NCBI RefSeq assembly: GCF_031456495.1
Contig: NZ_JAVDUW010000002.1
Coordinates: 372,001 to 436,000 of the forward strand
Direction: 5' to 3'
DNA length: 64,000 nucleotides
Origin: Pedococcus sp031456495
GTDB lineage: Bacteria; Actinomycetota; Actinomycetes; Actinomycetales; Dermatophilaceae
The position numbers were made by a program, and so were the translations under genes. Below, in pieces: positions 23,085-32,689 of this stretch; position 1 is the first letter of the stretch; each line of letters starts with the position of its first letter. The notes beneath the pieces were generated by a model. That model searched no databases. It had not been told where the DNA came from and saw nothing but the letters and a program-made list of their open reading frames with translations.

Positions 23085-26000
23085 ATGGCTGCACGCCGCC
23101 GCCTCCTCGCCGCCCTCGCCGGTGCGGCAGTCGTCTTCTCGGGAGCGGCGGTCCCCCTCGCCGCAGCCCTGCCCGCCTCCGCCGCGGACGCGGCCCCCCG
23201 CACCGCCACCCTGGCGGGGTCCCTGCAGTCCGAGCTCGGCTGCTCGGCCGACTGGCAGGCCGACTGCACGGCCACCGACCTCACCCAGGTGGGCGGCGGG
23301 ACCACGTACACCCGCACCTTCACCGTCCCGGCCGGCTCCTACGAGCTCAAGGTCGTCATCGACCACTCGTGGTCGGAGAACTACGGTGCCGGTGGCGCGA
23401 AGGACGGGGCCAACATCCCGCTCGTCCTCAAGGGACCGGCCAAGCTCGAGTTCTCCTACGACGACACCACCCACCAGGTCGGCATCCGGCCGCTCGACCT
23501 CGCGGGCGGGGTGACCGCACAGGACAAGGCGATGGCCGGCGACTCGCTGCGCGCCGGGCTGACGAAGGAGCGCTACTACTTCGTCATGACCGACCGGTTC
23601 GCCAACGGCGACCCGTCGAACGACCGCGGCGGCCTCAGCGGCGACAAGTCGGTCACCGGCTTCGACCCGACCAACAGCGGCTACTACCACGGCGGCGACA
23701 TCAAGGGCATCGAGTCCAGGCTCGACTACATCAAGGGCCTCGGCACCACGGCGATCTGGCTCACGCCCTCGTTCAAGAACCGCCCGGTCCAGGGGACTCC
23801 GCCCAACGACAGCGCCGGCTACCACGGCTACTGGATCACCGACTTCACCCAGGTGGACCCCCACCTCGGCACCAACGCCGACCTCAAGGCCCTCATCGCC
23901 AAGGCCCACGCCAAGGGCATGAAGGTCTTCTTCGACATCATCACCAACCACACCGCTGACGTCATCAACTACAAGGAGGGCGAGTACTCCTACCGCGACA
24001 AGACGGCGTACCCGTACAAGGACGCCAGCGGCACGGTCTTCGACGACAAGACGTATGCCGGCAAGCCCGGCTTCCCGGCGATGGACCCGGCGACGTCGTT
24101 CCCCTACACGCCCTACTTCAACACCCCCGCCGACGCGACGGTCAAGGTCCCCTCGTGGCTCAACGACGTGACGAACTACCACAACCGCGGTGACTCGACC
24201 TTCGCCGGCGAGTCCGCCGAGTACGGCGACTTCGTCGGGCTCGACGACCTCTTCACCGAGAAGCTGAACGTCCAGCAGGGCATGGAGGACATCTACAAGG
24301 CGTGGGTCGACTTCGGCGTCGACGGCTTCCGGATCGACACCGTCAAGCACGTCAACATGGAGTTCTGGCAGAGCTTCGGGCCGACGATGCTGCAGCAGGC
24401 GCGGCACGACGGGAACGACGACTTCTTCATGTTCGGCGAGGTCTACGACGCCCGCCCCTCGTTCATGAGCCAGTACACGACCACGGGCAAGCTGCCCGCG
24501 ACGCTCGACTTCGGGTTCCAGCAGCAGGCGGTCAACTGGGTGCAGGGCAAGGCCGGCACCGACCTGCGCGACCTGTACGCCGACGACGACTACTACACCG
24601 ACACCGACTCCAACGCCTACGAGCTGCCGACCTTCCTCGGCAACCACGACATGGGCCGGGTCGCGATGATGCTCAAGGGCGCCAGCGCGAACGACGCCGA
24701 CCTGCTGCGCCGGGTCGAGCTCGCCGACTCGCTCATGTACCTCACCCGCGGCCAGCCGATCACCTACTACGGCGACGAGCAGGGCTTCATGGGCTCCGGC
24801 GGCGACAAGGCCGCCCGACAGGACATGTTCGCGACGAAGACCGAGTCCTACGCCACCGAGCAGGTGCTCGGCGACACGAGCGGCTCCAAGGACCGCTACA
24901 ACACCGAGGCGCCGCTGTACCGACACATCAAGGACCTCGCTGCCGTCCGGGCCGCCTACCCGGCCCTCGCCGACGGCGCGCAGGTGCACCGGTACGCGAG
25001 CAGCTCGGCCGGCGTCTTCGCCTTCTCGCGCATCGACAAGGCCAAGCGCACCGAGTACGTCGTGGCCCTCAACAACGCCTCGACCGCCAAGTCCGCGACC
25101 TTCGCGACCTACGGCCACAACCAGGGCTTCGCGCCGATCTACGGCACGCGGTCGTCGGTGCGCTCGGCCAAGGACGGTCGCCTGACCGTCACGCTGCCGG
25201 CGCAGTCGGTCTCGGTGTGGAAGGCCATGACGCCGATGGACCAGCCGAAGTTGGCTCCCGCGGTGTACCTCACGTCCCCGGGCGCCGGTGACGTGGTGGG
25301 CGGCCGGGCCGAGATCGGCGCGGCCATCCCCGACAACACCTTCGCCCAGGTGAGCTTCGCCTACCGGCCCGTCGGCACCACCGCGTGGACGCCGCTCGGC
25401 ACCGACGACAACGCGCCCTACCGCGTCTTCCACGACGTGACGGGGCTGGCCAAGGGCACGCTGCTCGAGTACCGCGCCGTCGCCAAGGACACGGCGGGCC
25501 ACGTCTCGGCGACCTCGTCGTACGGCGTCGTCGGCGACCCGAAGGCCAGCGGCGGCGGGGGCGGTGGCGTCGGCCCGGTGACCCAGCCCGACGCGGTGAG
25601 CGTGCCCGGTGACCACAACACCGAGATGGGCTGCGCGAGCGACTGGGCCCCGGACTGCCCGCAGGCCCAGCTCACCCTCGGGGCCAAGGACCAGGTCTGG
25701 AAGGGCACCTACACCGACCTGCCCGCAGGCCGGCAGTTCGCCTACAAGGCCGCCATCAACAAGAAGTGGGACGAGAACTACGGGGCGGGCGCGCGGCCGA
25801 ACGGCGACAACATCGCCTACACGACGCCTGCCACCGGCCCCGTCTCGTTCTACTACGACCACGCCACCCACTGGGTGACCTCCGACGCCCAGGGCCCGAT
25901 CATCACCGCCCCCGGCAGCTTCCAGAGCAAGATCAGCGGCTGCGCCGACTGGTCGCCCGACTGCATGAAGCCGTGGCTGGAGGACCCGGACGGCGACGGG

Positions 26001-28895
26001 ACGTACACGTTCTCGACCACCCAGATCCCTGCCGGCACCTACCAGTTCAAGGTCGCCGAGGGCCTCAGCTGGGACGTCAACTACGGCGCCGGCGGCGCTC
26101 CGGGGGGCGCCAACGTCAGCCTCACCGTCCCGAACGACGGCATGCTCGTGACGATCTCGTACAAGCGCTCCACCCACGAGATCACCACCACCGTCGCGCG
26201 GGCCGGGACGGCTCCCGACATCACCAAGCAGCGCGCCATCTGGGTCAGCCGTGACCTCGTCGCCTGGCCGGCCTCGATGGTGCCGGACGGTGCCGAGCCG
26301 GCCCTGTTGAAGTGGGACCTCGCGTGGGCCCGTGACGGCGGCCTGGCCGTGGACGCCGAGGCGATCACCGGTGGCTCGTCCGCACCGCTGACGTACGACG
26401 CCCGCGGCCTGCCCGCGTCGGTCGTCGCCGCGCACCCCGAGCTCAAGGGCTACCTCGCCCTGCGGCTCGACCGGAAGACGGCCAGGCAGGTGCCCGAGAT
26501 CCTGCGCGGCCAGGTCGCCGTCGGCATGTTCGACACGGTGCACCGCCTGCTCGACGCCACCGGTGTGCAGACGGCCTACGTCCTCGACGACGTGTATGCC
26601 GCGGACGCCAGCAAGGCCGCCTACGGCGTCACCTTCCGTGGCAGCCGGCCGAGCTACCGCCTCTGGGCGCCGACGGCGCACGAGGTCGACCTGCTGACGT
26701 GGGCCCCGGGCTCACCGGCCGACGCACCGGTCAGCGCGGCGACCCGGACGCCGATGAAGCGCTCGGACGACGGGTCGTGGACGGCCACCGCCGGGGCGAA
26801 GAACGCGCGGTACCTCTATGACGTCACCGTGTGGGTGCCCACCACCGGCAAGGTCGAGACGACCTCGGTGACCGACCCCTACTCCGTGGCCCTCACGCTC
26901 GACTCGACCAAGTCCGTCGCGGTCGACCTGGCCGACCCGGCATACCGGCCGGCCGCCTGGACCACCACGAAGTCCCCACCGCTCAAGCAGGACGTGGACT
27001 CCACGATCTACGAGCTGCAGGTGCGCGACTTCTCGGTCGGCGACTCCTCGGTCAGCGCGGAGAACCGCGGCTCGTACCTCGCGTTCGCGGAGAACGGCAA
27101 CGGCACCAAGCACCTCAAGGCGCTCGCCGCGGCCGGGCTCAACACCGTGCACCTGCTGCCCACCTTCGACATCGCCTCGATCCCCGAGGACCCGGCGAAG
27201 CAGCAGCGTCCCGAGGACCAGCCGGGCTGTGCCGACTTCCGCTCGGCCGCGCCCGACAGCGACAAGCAGCAGGCCTGCGTCGATGCCGCGCGTGCCAAGG
27301 ACGCGTTCAACTGGGGCTACGACCCGTGGCACTGGATGGCGCCGGAGGGCTCGTACACCTCGACGGCGGCCACGGCCGACGGCGGGTCGCGGGTGGCGGA
27401 GTTCCGGACCATGGTCGGCGCCCTGCACCGCGACGGCCTGCGCGTCGTCCTGGACCAGGTCTACAACCACACCCCGGCCTCCGGTCAGGCGCCGACGAGC
27501 GTCCTGGACAAGGTCGTGCCCGGCTACTACCAGCGGCTCAACGCCAGTGGTGCGGTCGAGACCTCGACCTGCTGCCAAAACGTCGCCACCGAGCACGCAA
27601 TGGCGCAGAAGGTCATGGTCGACTCGGTCGTGCTGTGGGCCAAGCAGTACAAGGTCGACGGCTTCCGGTTCGACCTCATGGGCCACCACTCCAAGGCGAA
27701 CATGCTCGCCGTCCGCGCGGCCCTGGACCGGCTGACGCTGGCGAAGGACGGTGTCGACGGCAAGAGCATCTACCTGTACGGCGAGGGCTGGAACTTCGGC
27801 GAGGTGGCGAACAACGCGCGGTTCGAGCAGGCCACCCAGGGCCAGCTCGGCGGCACGCACATCGGCACCTTCTCGGACCGCCTGCGTGACGCCGTCCGCG
27901 GTGGCGGGCCCTTCGACGAGGACCCGCGCACGCAGGGCTTCGGCAGCGGCGAGGCCACCGACCCCAACGGGGACACCGGTGCCAACCCGAACGCCGACGC
28001 CCGGCTCAAGCACGACACCGACCTGGTGGAGCTGGGGCTGGCGGGCAACCTGCGCTCGTTCTCGTTCCGGCTCAACGGCTCCGGACAGGTCGCCCAGGGC
28101 AAGGACGTCGACTACAACGGCTCGCCGGCCGGGTACGCCGACCAGCCCGACGAGGTCATCTCCTACGTCGACGCCCATGACAACGAGACGCTGTTCGACA
28201 GCCTGACCTACAAGCTGCCGGTGGCGACCTCGATGGCGGACCGCGTCCGGATGAACACGCTGTCGCTGGCCACCACGGCGCTGTCGCAGACGCCGTCGTT
28301 CTGGCACGCGGGCGCCGACCTGCTGCGCAGCAAGTCGCTGGACCGCAACAGCTACGACAGCGGTGACTGGTTCAACACCCTCGACTGGACCGGCGCCGAC
28401 AACGGCTTCGGCCACGGCCTGCCGCTCAAGGGCGACAACGAGGCGAAGTGGCAGTACCAGAAGCCGCTGCTGGCCAACCCGGCGCTGAAGCCGACCGCGG
28501 CCCAGGTGCAGGGTGCGAGCGCCGCGGCGCAGGACCTGCTGCGTCTGCGGTTCTCGACGCCGCTGTTCCGCCTCGGGACCGCCGACGCGATCGACGCCAA
28601 GGTGTCCTTCCCGGCGAGCGGCACCGCGGACGCCCACCCCGGCGTGATCGCGATGCGGGTGGACGACACGAAGGGTGCGGACGCCGACCCGTCGCTGCGC
28701 GGGCTGGTCGTGGTCTTCAACGCCTCGCCCGATGCGGTCTCGCAGAAGGTGCCCGGACTGGCCGGTGCCTCGCTGGCGCTGTCGCCCGTGCAGGCCGGCG
28801 GCTCCGACCCGGTCGTGAAGACGGCCACGTGGGACGCCACCGGCGGGACGGCCACCGTGCCCCCGCGGACCGTGGCGGTGTTCGTCCAGCGCTGA
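23085..28895 (+). CDS. Secreted two-headed amylopullulanase (alpha-amylase + pullulanase)
   Basis: 1,936 residues. Signal peptide (residues 1-34, ending PASAADA). Order: X25-type domain (about 45-135, with CSADW and NYGAGG), GH13 alpha-amylase module (about 160-700; GFRIDTVKH near 413, GEVYD near 452, FLGNHD near 519), an Ig-like linker ending in a Gly run (about 725-835), two more X25 domains (about 840 and 944, CASDW and CADWSPDC), a pullulanase N-terminal region and second GH13 module (GFRFDLMGHH near 1525, GEGWNF near 1566, YVDAHDNETLF near 1697), C-terminal beta domain. Both catalytic triads are intact. It should cleave alpha-1,4 and alpha-1,6 bonds of starch, glycogen or pullulan outside the cell. 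AAGGAG precedes the ATG. Confidence 0.95.
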   Translation: MAARRRLLAALAGAAVVFSGAAVPLAAALPASAADAAPRTATLAGSLQSELGCSADWQADCTATDLTQVGGGTTYTRTFTVPAGSYELKVVIDHSWSENYGAGGAKDGANIPLVLKGPAKLEFSYDDTTHQVGIRPLDLAGGVTAQDKAMAGDSLRAGLTKERYYFVMTDRFANGDPSNDRGGLSGDKSVTGFDPTNSGYYHGGDIKGIESRLDYIKGLGTTAIWLTPSFKNRPVQGTPPNDSAGYHGYWITDFTQVDPHLGTNADLKALIAKAHAKGMKVFFDIITNHTADVINYKEGEYSYRDKTAYPYKDASGTVFDDKTYAGKPGFPAMDPATSFPYTPYFNTPADATVKVPSWLNDVTNYHNRGDSTFAGESAEYGDFVGLDDLFTEKLNVQQGMEDIYKAWVDFGVDGFRIDTVKHVNMEFWQSFGPTMLQQARHDGNDDFFMFGEVYDARPSFMSQYTTTGKLPATLDFGFQQQAVNWVQGKAGTDLRDLYADDDYYTDTDSNAYELPTFLGNHDMGRVAMMLKGASANDADLLRRVELADSLMYLTRGQPITYYGDEQGFMGSGGDKAARQDMFATKTESYATEQVLGDTSGSKDRYNTEAPLYRHIKDLAAVRAAYPALADGAQVHRYASSSAGVFAFSRIDKAKRTEYVVALNNASTAKSATFATYGHNQGFAPIYGTRSSVRSAKDGRLTVTLPAQSVSVWKAMTPMDQPKLAPAVYLTSPGAGDVVGGRAEIGAAIPDNTFAQVSFAYRPVGTTAWTPLGTDDNAPYRVFHDVTGLAKGTLLEYRAVAKDTAGHVSATSSYGVVGDPKASGGGGGGVGPVTQPDAVSVPGDHNTEMGCASDWAPDCPQAQLTLGAKDQVWKGTYTDLPAGRQFAYKAAINKKWDENYGAGARPNGDNIAYTTPATGPVSFYYDHATHWVTSDAQGPIITAPGSFQSKISGCADWSPDCMKPWLEDPDGDGTYTFSTTQIPAGTYQFKVAEGLSWDVNYGAGGAPGGANVSLTVPNDGMLVTISYKRSTHEITTTVARAGTAPDITKQRAIWVSRDLVAWPASMVPDGAEPALLKWDLAWARDGGLAVDAEAITGGSSAPLTYDARGLPASVVAAHPELKGYLALRLDRKTARQVPEILRGQVAVGMFDTVHRLLDATGVQTAYVLDDVYAADASKAAYGVTFRGSRPSYRLWAPTAHEVDLLTWAPGSPADAPVSAATRTPMKRSDDGSWTATAGAKNARYLYDVTVWVPTTGKVETTSVTDPYSVALTLDSTKSVAVDLADPAYRPAAWTTTKSPPLKQDVDSTIYELQVRDFSVGDSSVSAENRGSYLAFAENGNGTKHLKALAAAGLNTVHLLPTFDIASIPEDPAKQQRPEDQPGCADFRSAAPDSDKQQACVDAARAKDAFNWGYDPWHWMAPEGSYTSTAATADGGSRVAEFRTMVGALHRDGLRVVLDQVYNHTPASGQAPTSVLDKVVPGYYQRLNASGAVETSTCCQNVATEHAMAQKVMVDSVVLWAKQYKVDGFRFDLMGHHSKANMLAVRAALDRLTLAKDGVDGKSIYLYGEGWNFGEVANNARFEQATQGQLGGTHIGTFSDRLRDAVRGGGPFDEDPRTQGFGSGEATDPNGDTGANPNADARLKHDTDLVELGLAGNLRSFSFRLNGSGQVAQGKDVDYNGSPAGYADQPDEVISYVDAHDNETLFDSLTYKLPVATSMADRVRMNTLSLATTALSQTPSFWHAGADLLRSKSLDRNSYDSGDWFNTLDWTGADNGFGHGLPLKGDNEAKWQYQKPLLANPALKPTAAQVQGASAAAQDLLRLRFSTPLFRLGTADAIDAKVSFPASGTADAHPGVIAMRVDDTKGADADPSLRGLVVVFNASPDAVSQKVPGLAGASLALSPVQAGGSDPVVKTATWDATGGTATVPPRTVAVFVQR

Positions 28896-28919
28896 GTCCT
28901 CCCGGCGCGGGACCAGGGG

Positions 28920-28957
28920 AGGTGTGCGGCGCGACCTGCGGGTCGCGCCGCACACCT
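28920..28957 (+). terminator. Terminator after the amylopullulanase gene
   Basis: Perfect 17-bp stem (28920-28936 with 28941-28957) and a TGCG loop, 25 nt after the stop codon, in the convergent space before marR. Confidence 0.88.
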
Positions 28958-28976
28958 GTGTCCAGGGCCGGTCCGG

Positions 28977-29024
28977 CCGCGCAACCGCAGCTGGGAGGGT
29001 CCGCGCAACCGCGGCTGGGAGGGT
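28977..29024. repeat. Two tandem 24-bp units at the marR 3' end
   Basis: Units at 28977-29000 and 29001-29024 differ at one position (CCGCGCAACCGC[A/G]GCTGGG and GAGGGT). The second unit ends on the first base of the marR stop complement. Confidence 0.85.
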
Positions 29025-29560
29025 CAGCGCTGCAGGCCGCGGACGACCTTGCGCAGCAGGGCGTTGAGCTCGACCTTCTCCCGCGGGCTCAGCACCTCGA
29101 GGGTCTTCTTCTCGCTGACGACGGCGAGCTCGAGCGCCTGCTTCCAGACCTCGCGACCCGCACGGGTGGGCCGGACGATGATCCGGCGACGGTCGAGCGG
29201 GTCGCTCTCCCGGGTGACGTAGCCGAGGTCGACGAGCCGGTCCAGGCGTGACGTCATCGCGGCCCGGGTGACGTGGCACGCCTCGGCGAGCTGCGCCGGG
29301 GTCGCCTCGTTGGGCTCGGGCTGGATGAGCAGGGTGTGCAGGGTGTCGTACTCCGGCTGGCCCACGCCGAGCTGCTCGAAGGCCGCGGTGTTGGCGCCCT
29401 TGACGTGCCGGTTGATGGCGCCGATGCGCACCATGACGCCCTCGACCTCCGGGTCGAACCCGTCGAACGTCGTCCGCCAGCGGTCGACGTGCTGGTCCAC
29501 CCAGTCGCGCTCCTGCTCACCCACGCGGCCAGTGTGCCAGTGCAGCGGCCCGATCTGCAT
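29024..29560 (-). CDS. MarR-family transcriptional regulator
   Basis: 178 residues. Winged-helix DNA-binding core at about residues 80-145: ATPAQLAEACHVTRAAMTSRLDRL (recognition helix) followed by the wing SDPLDRRRIIVRPTRAGRE. The long N-terminal part (VDQHVDRWRTTFDGFDPEVEG) is typical of the larger MarR group. ATG at 29560; GTG about 12 codons later is possible. It is divergent from an MFS exporter, and a 20-bp palindrome in the shared intergenic region is its likely operator, so it probably represses that exporter and itself until a small ligand binds. Confidence 0.92.
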   Translation of the reverse strand: MQIGPLHWHTGRVGEQERDWVDQHVDRWRTTFDGFDPEVEGVMVRIGAINRHVKGANTAAFEQLGVGQPEYDTLHTLLIQPEPNEATPAQLAEACHVTRAAMTSRLDRLVDLGYVTRESDPLDRRRIIVRPTRAGREVWKQALELAVVSEKKTLEVLSPREKVELNALLRKVVRGLQR

Positions 29561-29583
29561 ACCACCAGATAATTTGATTGCAG

Positions 29584-29603
29584 ATAGTCAGACGTCTAAC
29601 TAT
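29584..29603. promoter_or_regulatory. Candidate MarR operator
   Basis: ATAGTCAGACGTCTAACTAT, a 20-bp palindrome with one mismatched pair, centred between marR and the divergent MFS gene and overlapping the MFS -10 box. It is AT-rich against its surroundings, as operators in high-GC genomes often are. Confidence 0.7.
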
Positions 29604-29606
29604 TAT
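29601..29606 (+). promoter_or_regulatory. -10 box of the MarR-linked MFS gene, probably leaderless
   Basis: TATTAT ends 7 nt before the ATG at 29614; its first half lies inside the candidate MarR operator, so repressor binding would block it. Confidence 0.55.
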
Positions 29607-29613
29607 CTCGGCC

Positions 29614-30864
29614 ATGGCCAGCGGTCTTTCATCTTCCGGCTTCCGCCTCCTCGCCACCGGGCAGGGGCTGTCCTGGTTCGGCGACGCCTTCGGGCCGATC
29701 GCCCTGGCGGTGGCCGTCGTGGCGGGCGGCGGTGGGGCGGGCAGGCTGGGGCTGGTCCTCGCGGTGACCATGACCGCCCGGCTCGCGTGCACCCTGCTCG
29801 CAGGTGTCCTCGCCGACCGGCTCGCCCCCGGGCGGATCATGGTCGTCAGCGACCTGGTCCGGGCGGCGAGCACCCTGGGCACGGCGGCCTACTTCGCAAC
29901 CGGCCAGGACGGCACGGCCCTGCTCTGCGCGCTCGCCGCGGTCACCGGGGGAGCGGCGGCCTTCTTCGGGCCCGCCTTCGTGTCGCTGCGCCCGCTGCTG
30001 GTGACCGTCGAGCGGCGCCACGCGGCCAACGCGACCCTCAACGTCCTCCAGAACGCCGCGTTCATCGCCGGTCCGGCCGCCGCGGGCGTGTTCGTGGCCT
30101 GGGCGGGGGCGCCGTGGGCCTTCGCGGTCAACGCGGCCTCCTTCCTGTGCTCGGCCGCGACCGTCGCCGCCATCCGCGTGGACGCCCCGCGGGCGGAGCG
30201 CACCGGCATGGTGGCCGAGCTGAGGGAGGGCTGGCGCGAGGTGACGAGCCGCGGGTGGCTGCTGGCGGGCCTGCTCGCTGCGACGGCGTACCACGCCGCC
30301 TTCGGCGCGGTCACCGTCCTCATCGACGTCATCGCCGTACGGGACCTCGGCGGCCCCACCGCGCTCGGCTGGATCTCCGCTGCGGCCGGTCTCGGCGGCC
30401 TGCTCGGCGGCCTCCTCGCCCTGCGGGTGCACCCGAGCCGCCCGCTGCTCGTGGGCTGGCCGTGCGTGGCCCTGATGGCGCTGTATGCCGCGGCCTTCGC
30501 CTGGCCGGGCACGCTCGCGGTGGTCCTCGGCGCCGCCGTGGTGGCCTTCGGCGGGCTCATGTACTTCTCGGTCTGCTGGGACACCGCTCTGCAGGACGGC
30601 GTGCCGCACGCCGTGCTCGCGCGGGTCTCGTCGTGGGACATCCTCACGTCGTTCGTCGCCATCCCGGCCGGGAACGCGCTCGCCGGCCCGCTCGCGCACG
30701 CGTTCGGCACCGGCCGCGTCATCGTGACGGGCGCGGTCGTGATGGCCGCCGCCTCGCTCGCGCCGGTGCTCGTGCGCAGCTCGCGCGACCTGCGCCGGGG
30801 CGGCGCGGTGTCCTCGACGGCCGGCCCCGTGCCCGACGAGGTCGCCACCCCGGTCGGGGCGTGA
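29614..30864 (+). CDS. MFS exporter linked to MarR
   Basis: 416 residues, 12 predicted helices, resembling the EntS/MFS_3 group of exporters (GFRLLATGQGLSWFGDAFGPI at TM1; PRLPLLV-like loops absent; LQNAAFIAGPAAAGVF in TM4-5). Divergent partner and probable target of the MarR regulator, so drug or siderophore efflux is a reasonable guess, but the substrate is unknown. The ATG at 29614 has no Shine-Dalgarno. It ends 6 nt before the stop of the convergent PPOX gene. Confidence 0.87.
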   Translation: MASGLSSSGFRLLATGQGLSWFGDAFGPIALAVAVVAGGGGAGRLGLVLAVTMTARLACTLLAGVLADRLAPGRIMVVSDLVRAASTLGTAAYFATGQDGTALLCALAAVTGGAAAFFGPAFVSLRPLLVTVERRHAANATLNVLQNAAFIAGPAAAGVFVAWAGAPWAFAVNAASFLCSAATVAAIRVDAPRAERTGMVAELREGWREVTSRGWLLAGLLAATAYHAAFGAVTVLIDVIAVRDLGGPTALGWISAAAGLGGLLGGLLALRVHPSRPLLVGWPCVALMALYAAAFAWPGTLAVVLGAAVVAFGGLMYFSVCWDTALQDGVPHAVLARVSSWDILTSFVAIPAGNALAGPLAHAFGTGRVIVTGAVVMAAASLAPVLVRSSRDLRRGGAVSSTAGPVPDEVATPVGA

Positions 30865-30870
30865 GCCGCC

Positions 30871-31365
30871 TCAGGCCTGCGCGGCGGCCTTGGCGTCGAG
30901 CAGGTCCTGGACGGCCCTGGGCAGCGTGGTCTCGAAGTCGTGCAGGGTGGCCCACGTCGGCGTGACCCGGATCTGGACCATCGAGTCGTAGAGCGCGCGC
31001 ACTCCCGCCTCCCACTGCTCGAGCTGGTCGGCCGGCACGGCCTTGGGGGCTGCCTCGACGTAGCCGTCGGGGATCCCCTCGATCGTCGTGAGCTCGGCCG
31101 TCCCGCGCAGGAGCAGGACACGCGGCGGCATACCGGCGGTGTCGATGGTGAGGGCCACCCGCGGGTCCGCGGCCAGCGCCCTCACCTTCGCCGACCCCGG
31201 CACGGTCCAGATGTCCACCTGCGTGCCGTTCCACAGGAACCCGATCGGCACGACGCGGGGTGCGCCGTCCAGGCCCGTGTAGGCGAACCGCACGAGGTGC
31301 GGTCCGGTGAGCAGCTCCTGGGCGATGGGCCTGGCGAGGACGGCTTCGACCTGGTCGGCGTTCAC
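30871..31365 (-). CDS. Pyridoxamine 5'-phosphate oxidase-family protein
   Basis: 164 residues, split-barrel flavin-binding fold. LLTGPHLVRFAYTGLDGAPRV and VPIGFLWNGTQVDIWT, then KVRALAADPRVALTIDT, are the usual strand and loop pattern of PPOX-like or F420/FMN-dependent proteins. Cofactor and substrate cannot be read from sequence; the absence of the full PdxH active site suggests it is not the vitamin B6 enzyme. GTG start at 31365 after GAAGGAGATGCC. It lies between two MFS genes. Confidence 0.85.
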   Translation of the reverse strand: MNADQVEAVLARPIAQELLTGPHLVRFAYTGLDGAPRVVPIGFLWNGTQVDIWTVPGSAKVRALAADPRVALTIDTAGMPPRVLLLRGTAELTTIEGIPDGYVEAAPKAVPADQLEQWEAGVRALYDSMVQIRVTPTWATLHDFETTLPRAVQDLLDAKAAAQA

Positions 31366-31405
31366 GGCATCTCCTTCGGTGGGGCACCCCGGGCGCGGGG
31401 TGCTG

Positions 31406-32689
31406 TCAGGCCTGGGACGGAACGGCCGTCGTGTCCTCGACATCGACGCGGCGCGACCGCCGCCAGGCGGGCAGGAAGCAGACGACGCCCAGCGTGCTGA
31501 CGACGCCGGCGACCACCATGGCCGTCGCGATGGAGGTGTGGGCGGCGAGCACGCCCAGGAGCGGCCCGGCGACGGCGCCACCGGCCTGCATGGCCAGCGA
31601 GCTCATCGACAGGATGGTCGCGCGGTTGCGCGAGCTGGCCTCGCGGTGCAGGAGCCCGGAGTATGCCGGGCTCGCCGCGCCGTGCAGCGTGTACGTCACG
31701 AGGTAGGCCGCGACCAGGGCGACCGGGCCGAAGACGAGGCCCATGCACAGGGCGCCGAGGCCGTTGAGGACGCGCCCCAGGGCCGCGGCCGGCAGCAGGC
31801 CCAGGCGGTCGGCGGCACGCCCGCCGAGCCACGAGCCCACGGAGAACAGGGTCCACCCACCGGCCGCCGCCGGTCCCATCCAGGCGCCGGCGCGCGCCTC
31901 GGACCCGAGCAGCTCGGACAGGCGGAGCGGCATGAACGTCTCGTAGGCCGTCATGCCCGTCACCCAGAACACCTCGACGAGCACCAGGCCCAGCAGGGCG
32001 CGGTTGCGGCCCAGCAGGCGCAGGCCGTCGCGCACGACCATCGGCGTCTCGCGCACGGACGAGCCGAGCCGGGCGCGGAGTCGGGCGTCGCTGCGCGGGT
32101 TCTCGCGCAGGAGGACGGCCGTCGCCACCAGGTGGACGACGCAGAGGGTCACGAAGACCTGGATCGGCAGCAGCAGGGCGCTGGACCCGTGGAACGGGTG
32201 CCACGCCACGAGCCCGCCGGACACCAGGGCGCCACCGCCGAGTCCGACACCGACGAGGACCCCCTGCGCCGACATGGCGCGGTGGACGTCGGCGCCGGGC
32301 TCCCGGTCGTGGACGGTGTCGACGTACCAGGCCTCGAGCGGGCCGGAGTCCAGCGCGCGGTAGACGCCCATGAGGCCGGCGGCCAGGGCGAACTGCCAGA
32401 ACGAGTGGGCGAAGAGGTAGGCGAGGCCGGCGAGGACGTTGACGACGCCCGCGACCAGCAGCACCGGCTTGCGGCCGAGGACGTCGGCGAACCCGCTCGT
32501 CGGCAGCTCGAGCAGGAAGACCATGATCCCCTGGGCGGTCATGTAGAGCGTGATCTGCTCGACCGAGAGACCGCGCTCGCGGGCGATGAGGGCGAACAGG
32601 CCCACGACGAAGCCCACGGGCAGCCAGCGCGTGGTGGACAGCACGAGGAAGACGCGGCGGGCGCCCCTGGGGGAGAGGGTCGTCGTCAT
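31406..32689 (-). CDS. MFS transporter in an operon with ArsR-type regulator
   Basis: 427 residues, 12 predicted helices. MFS motif A is seen after TM2 as SGFADVLGRKP. The start ATG (32689) overlaps the stop of the upstream ArsR gene (ATGA), so the pair is translationally coupled. The last residues are hydrophilic (RRVDVEDTTAVPSQA). Probably an efflux pump controlled by its own operon regulator; substrate unknown. Confidence 0.88.
   Translation of the reverse strand: MTTTLSPRGARRVFLVLSTTRWLPVGFVVGLFALIARERGLSVEQITLYMTAQGIMVFLLELPTSGFADVLGRKPVLLVAGVVNVLAGLAYLFAHSFWQFALAAGLMGVYRALDSGPLEAWYVDTVHDREPGADVHRAMSAQGVLVGVGLGGGALVSGGLVAWHPFHGSSALLLPIQVFVTLCVVHLVATAVLLRENPRSDARLRARLGSSVRETPMVVRDGLRLLGRNRALLGLVLVEVFWVTGMTAYETFMPLRLSELLGSEARAGAWMGPAAAGGWTLFSVGSWLGGRAADRLGLLPAAALGRVLNGLGALCMGLVFGPVALVAAYLVTYTLHGAASPAYSGLLHREASSRNRATILSMSSLAMQAGGAVAGPLLGVLAAHTSIATAMVVAGVVSTLGVVCFLPAWRRSRRVDVEDTTAVPSQA

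Noticed and set aside
23046..26681. Open frame of 1,211 codons on the minus strand across the amylopullulanase gene
   Set aside because: It mirrors the codon periodicity of the real gene; composition is Val/Gly/Arg/His-rich with no domain, and the plus-strand protein has clear catalytic motifs.
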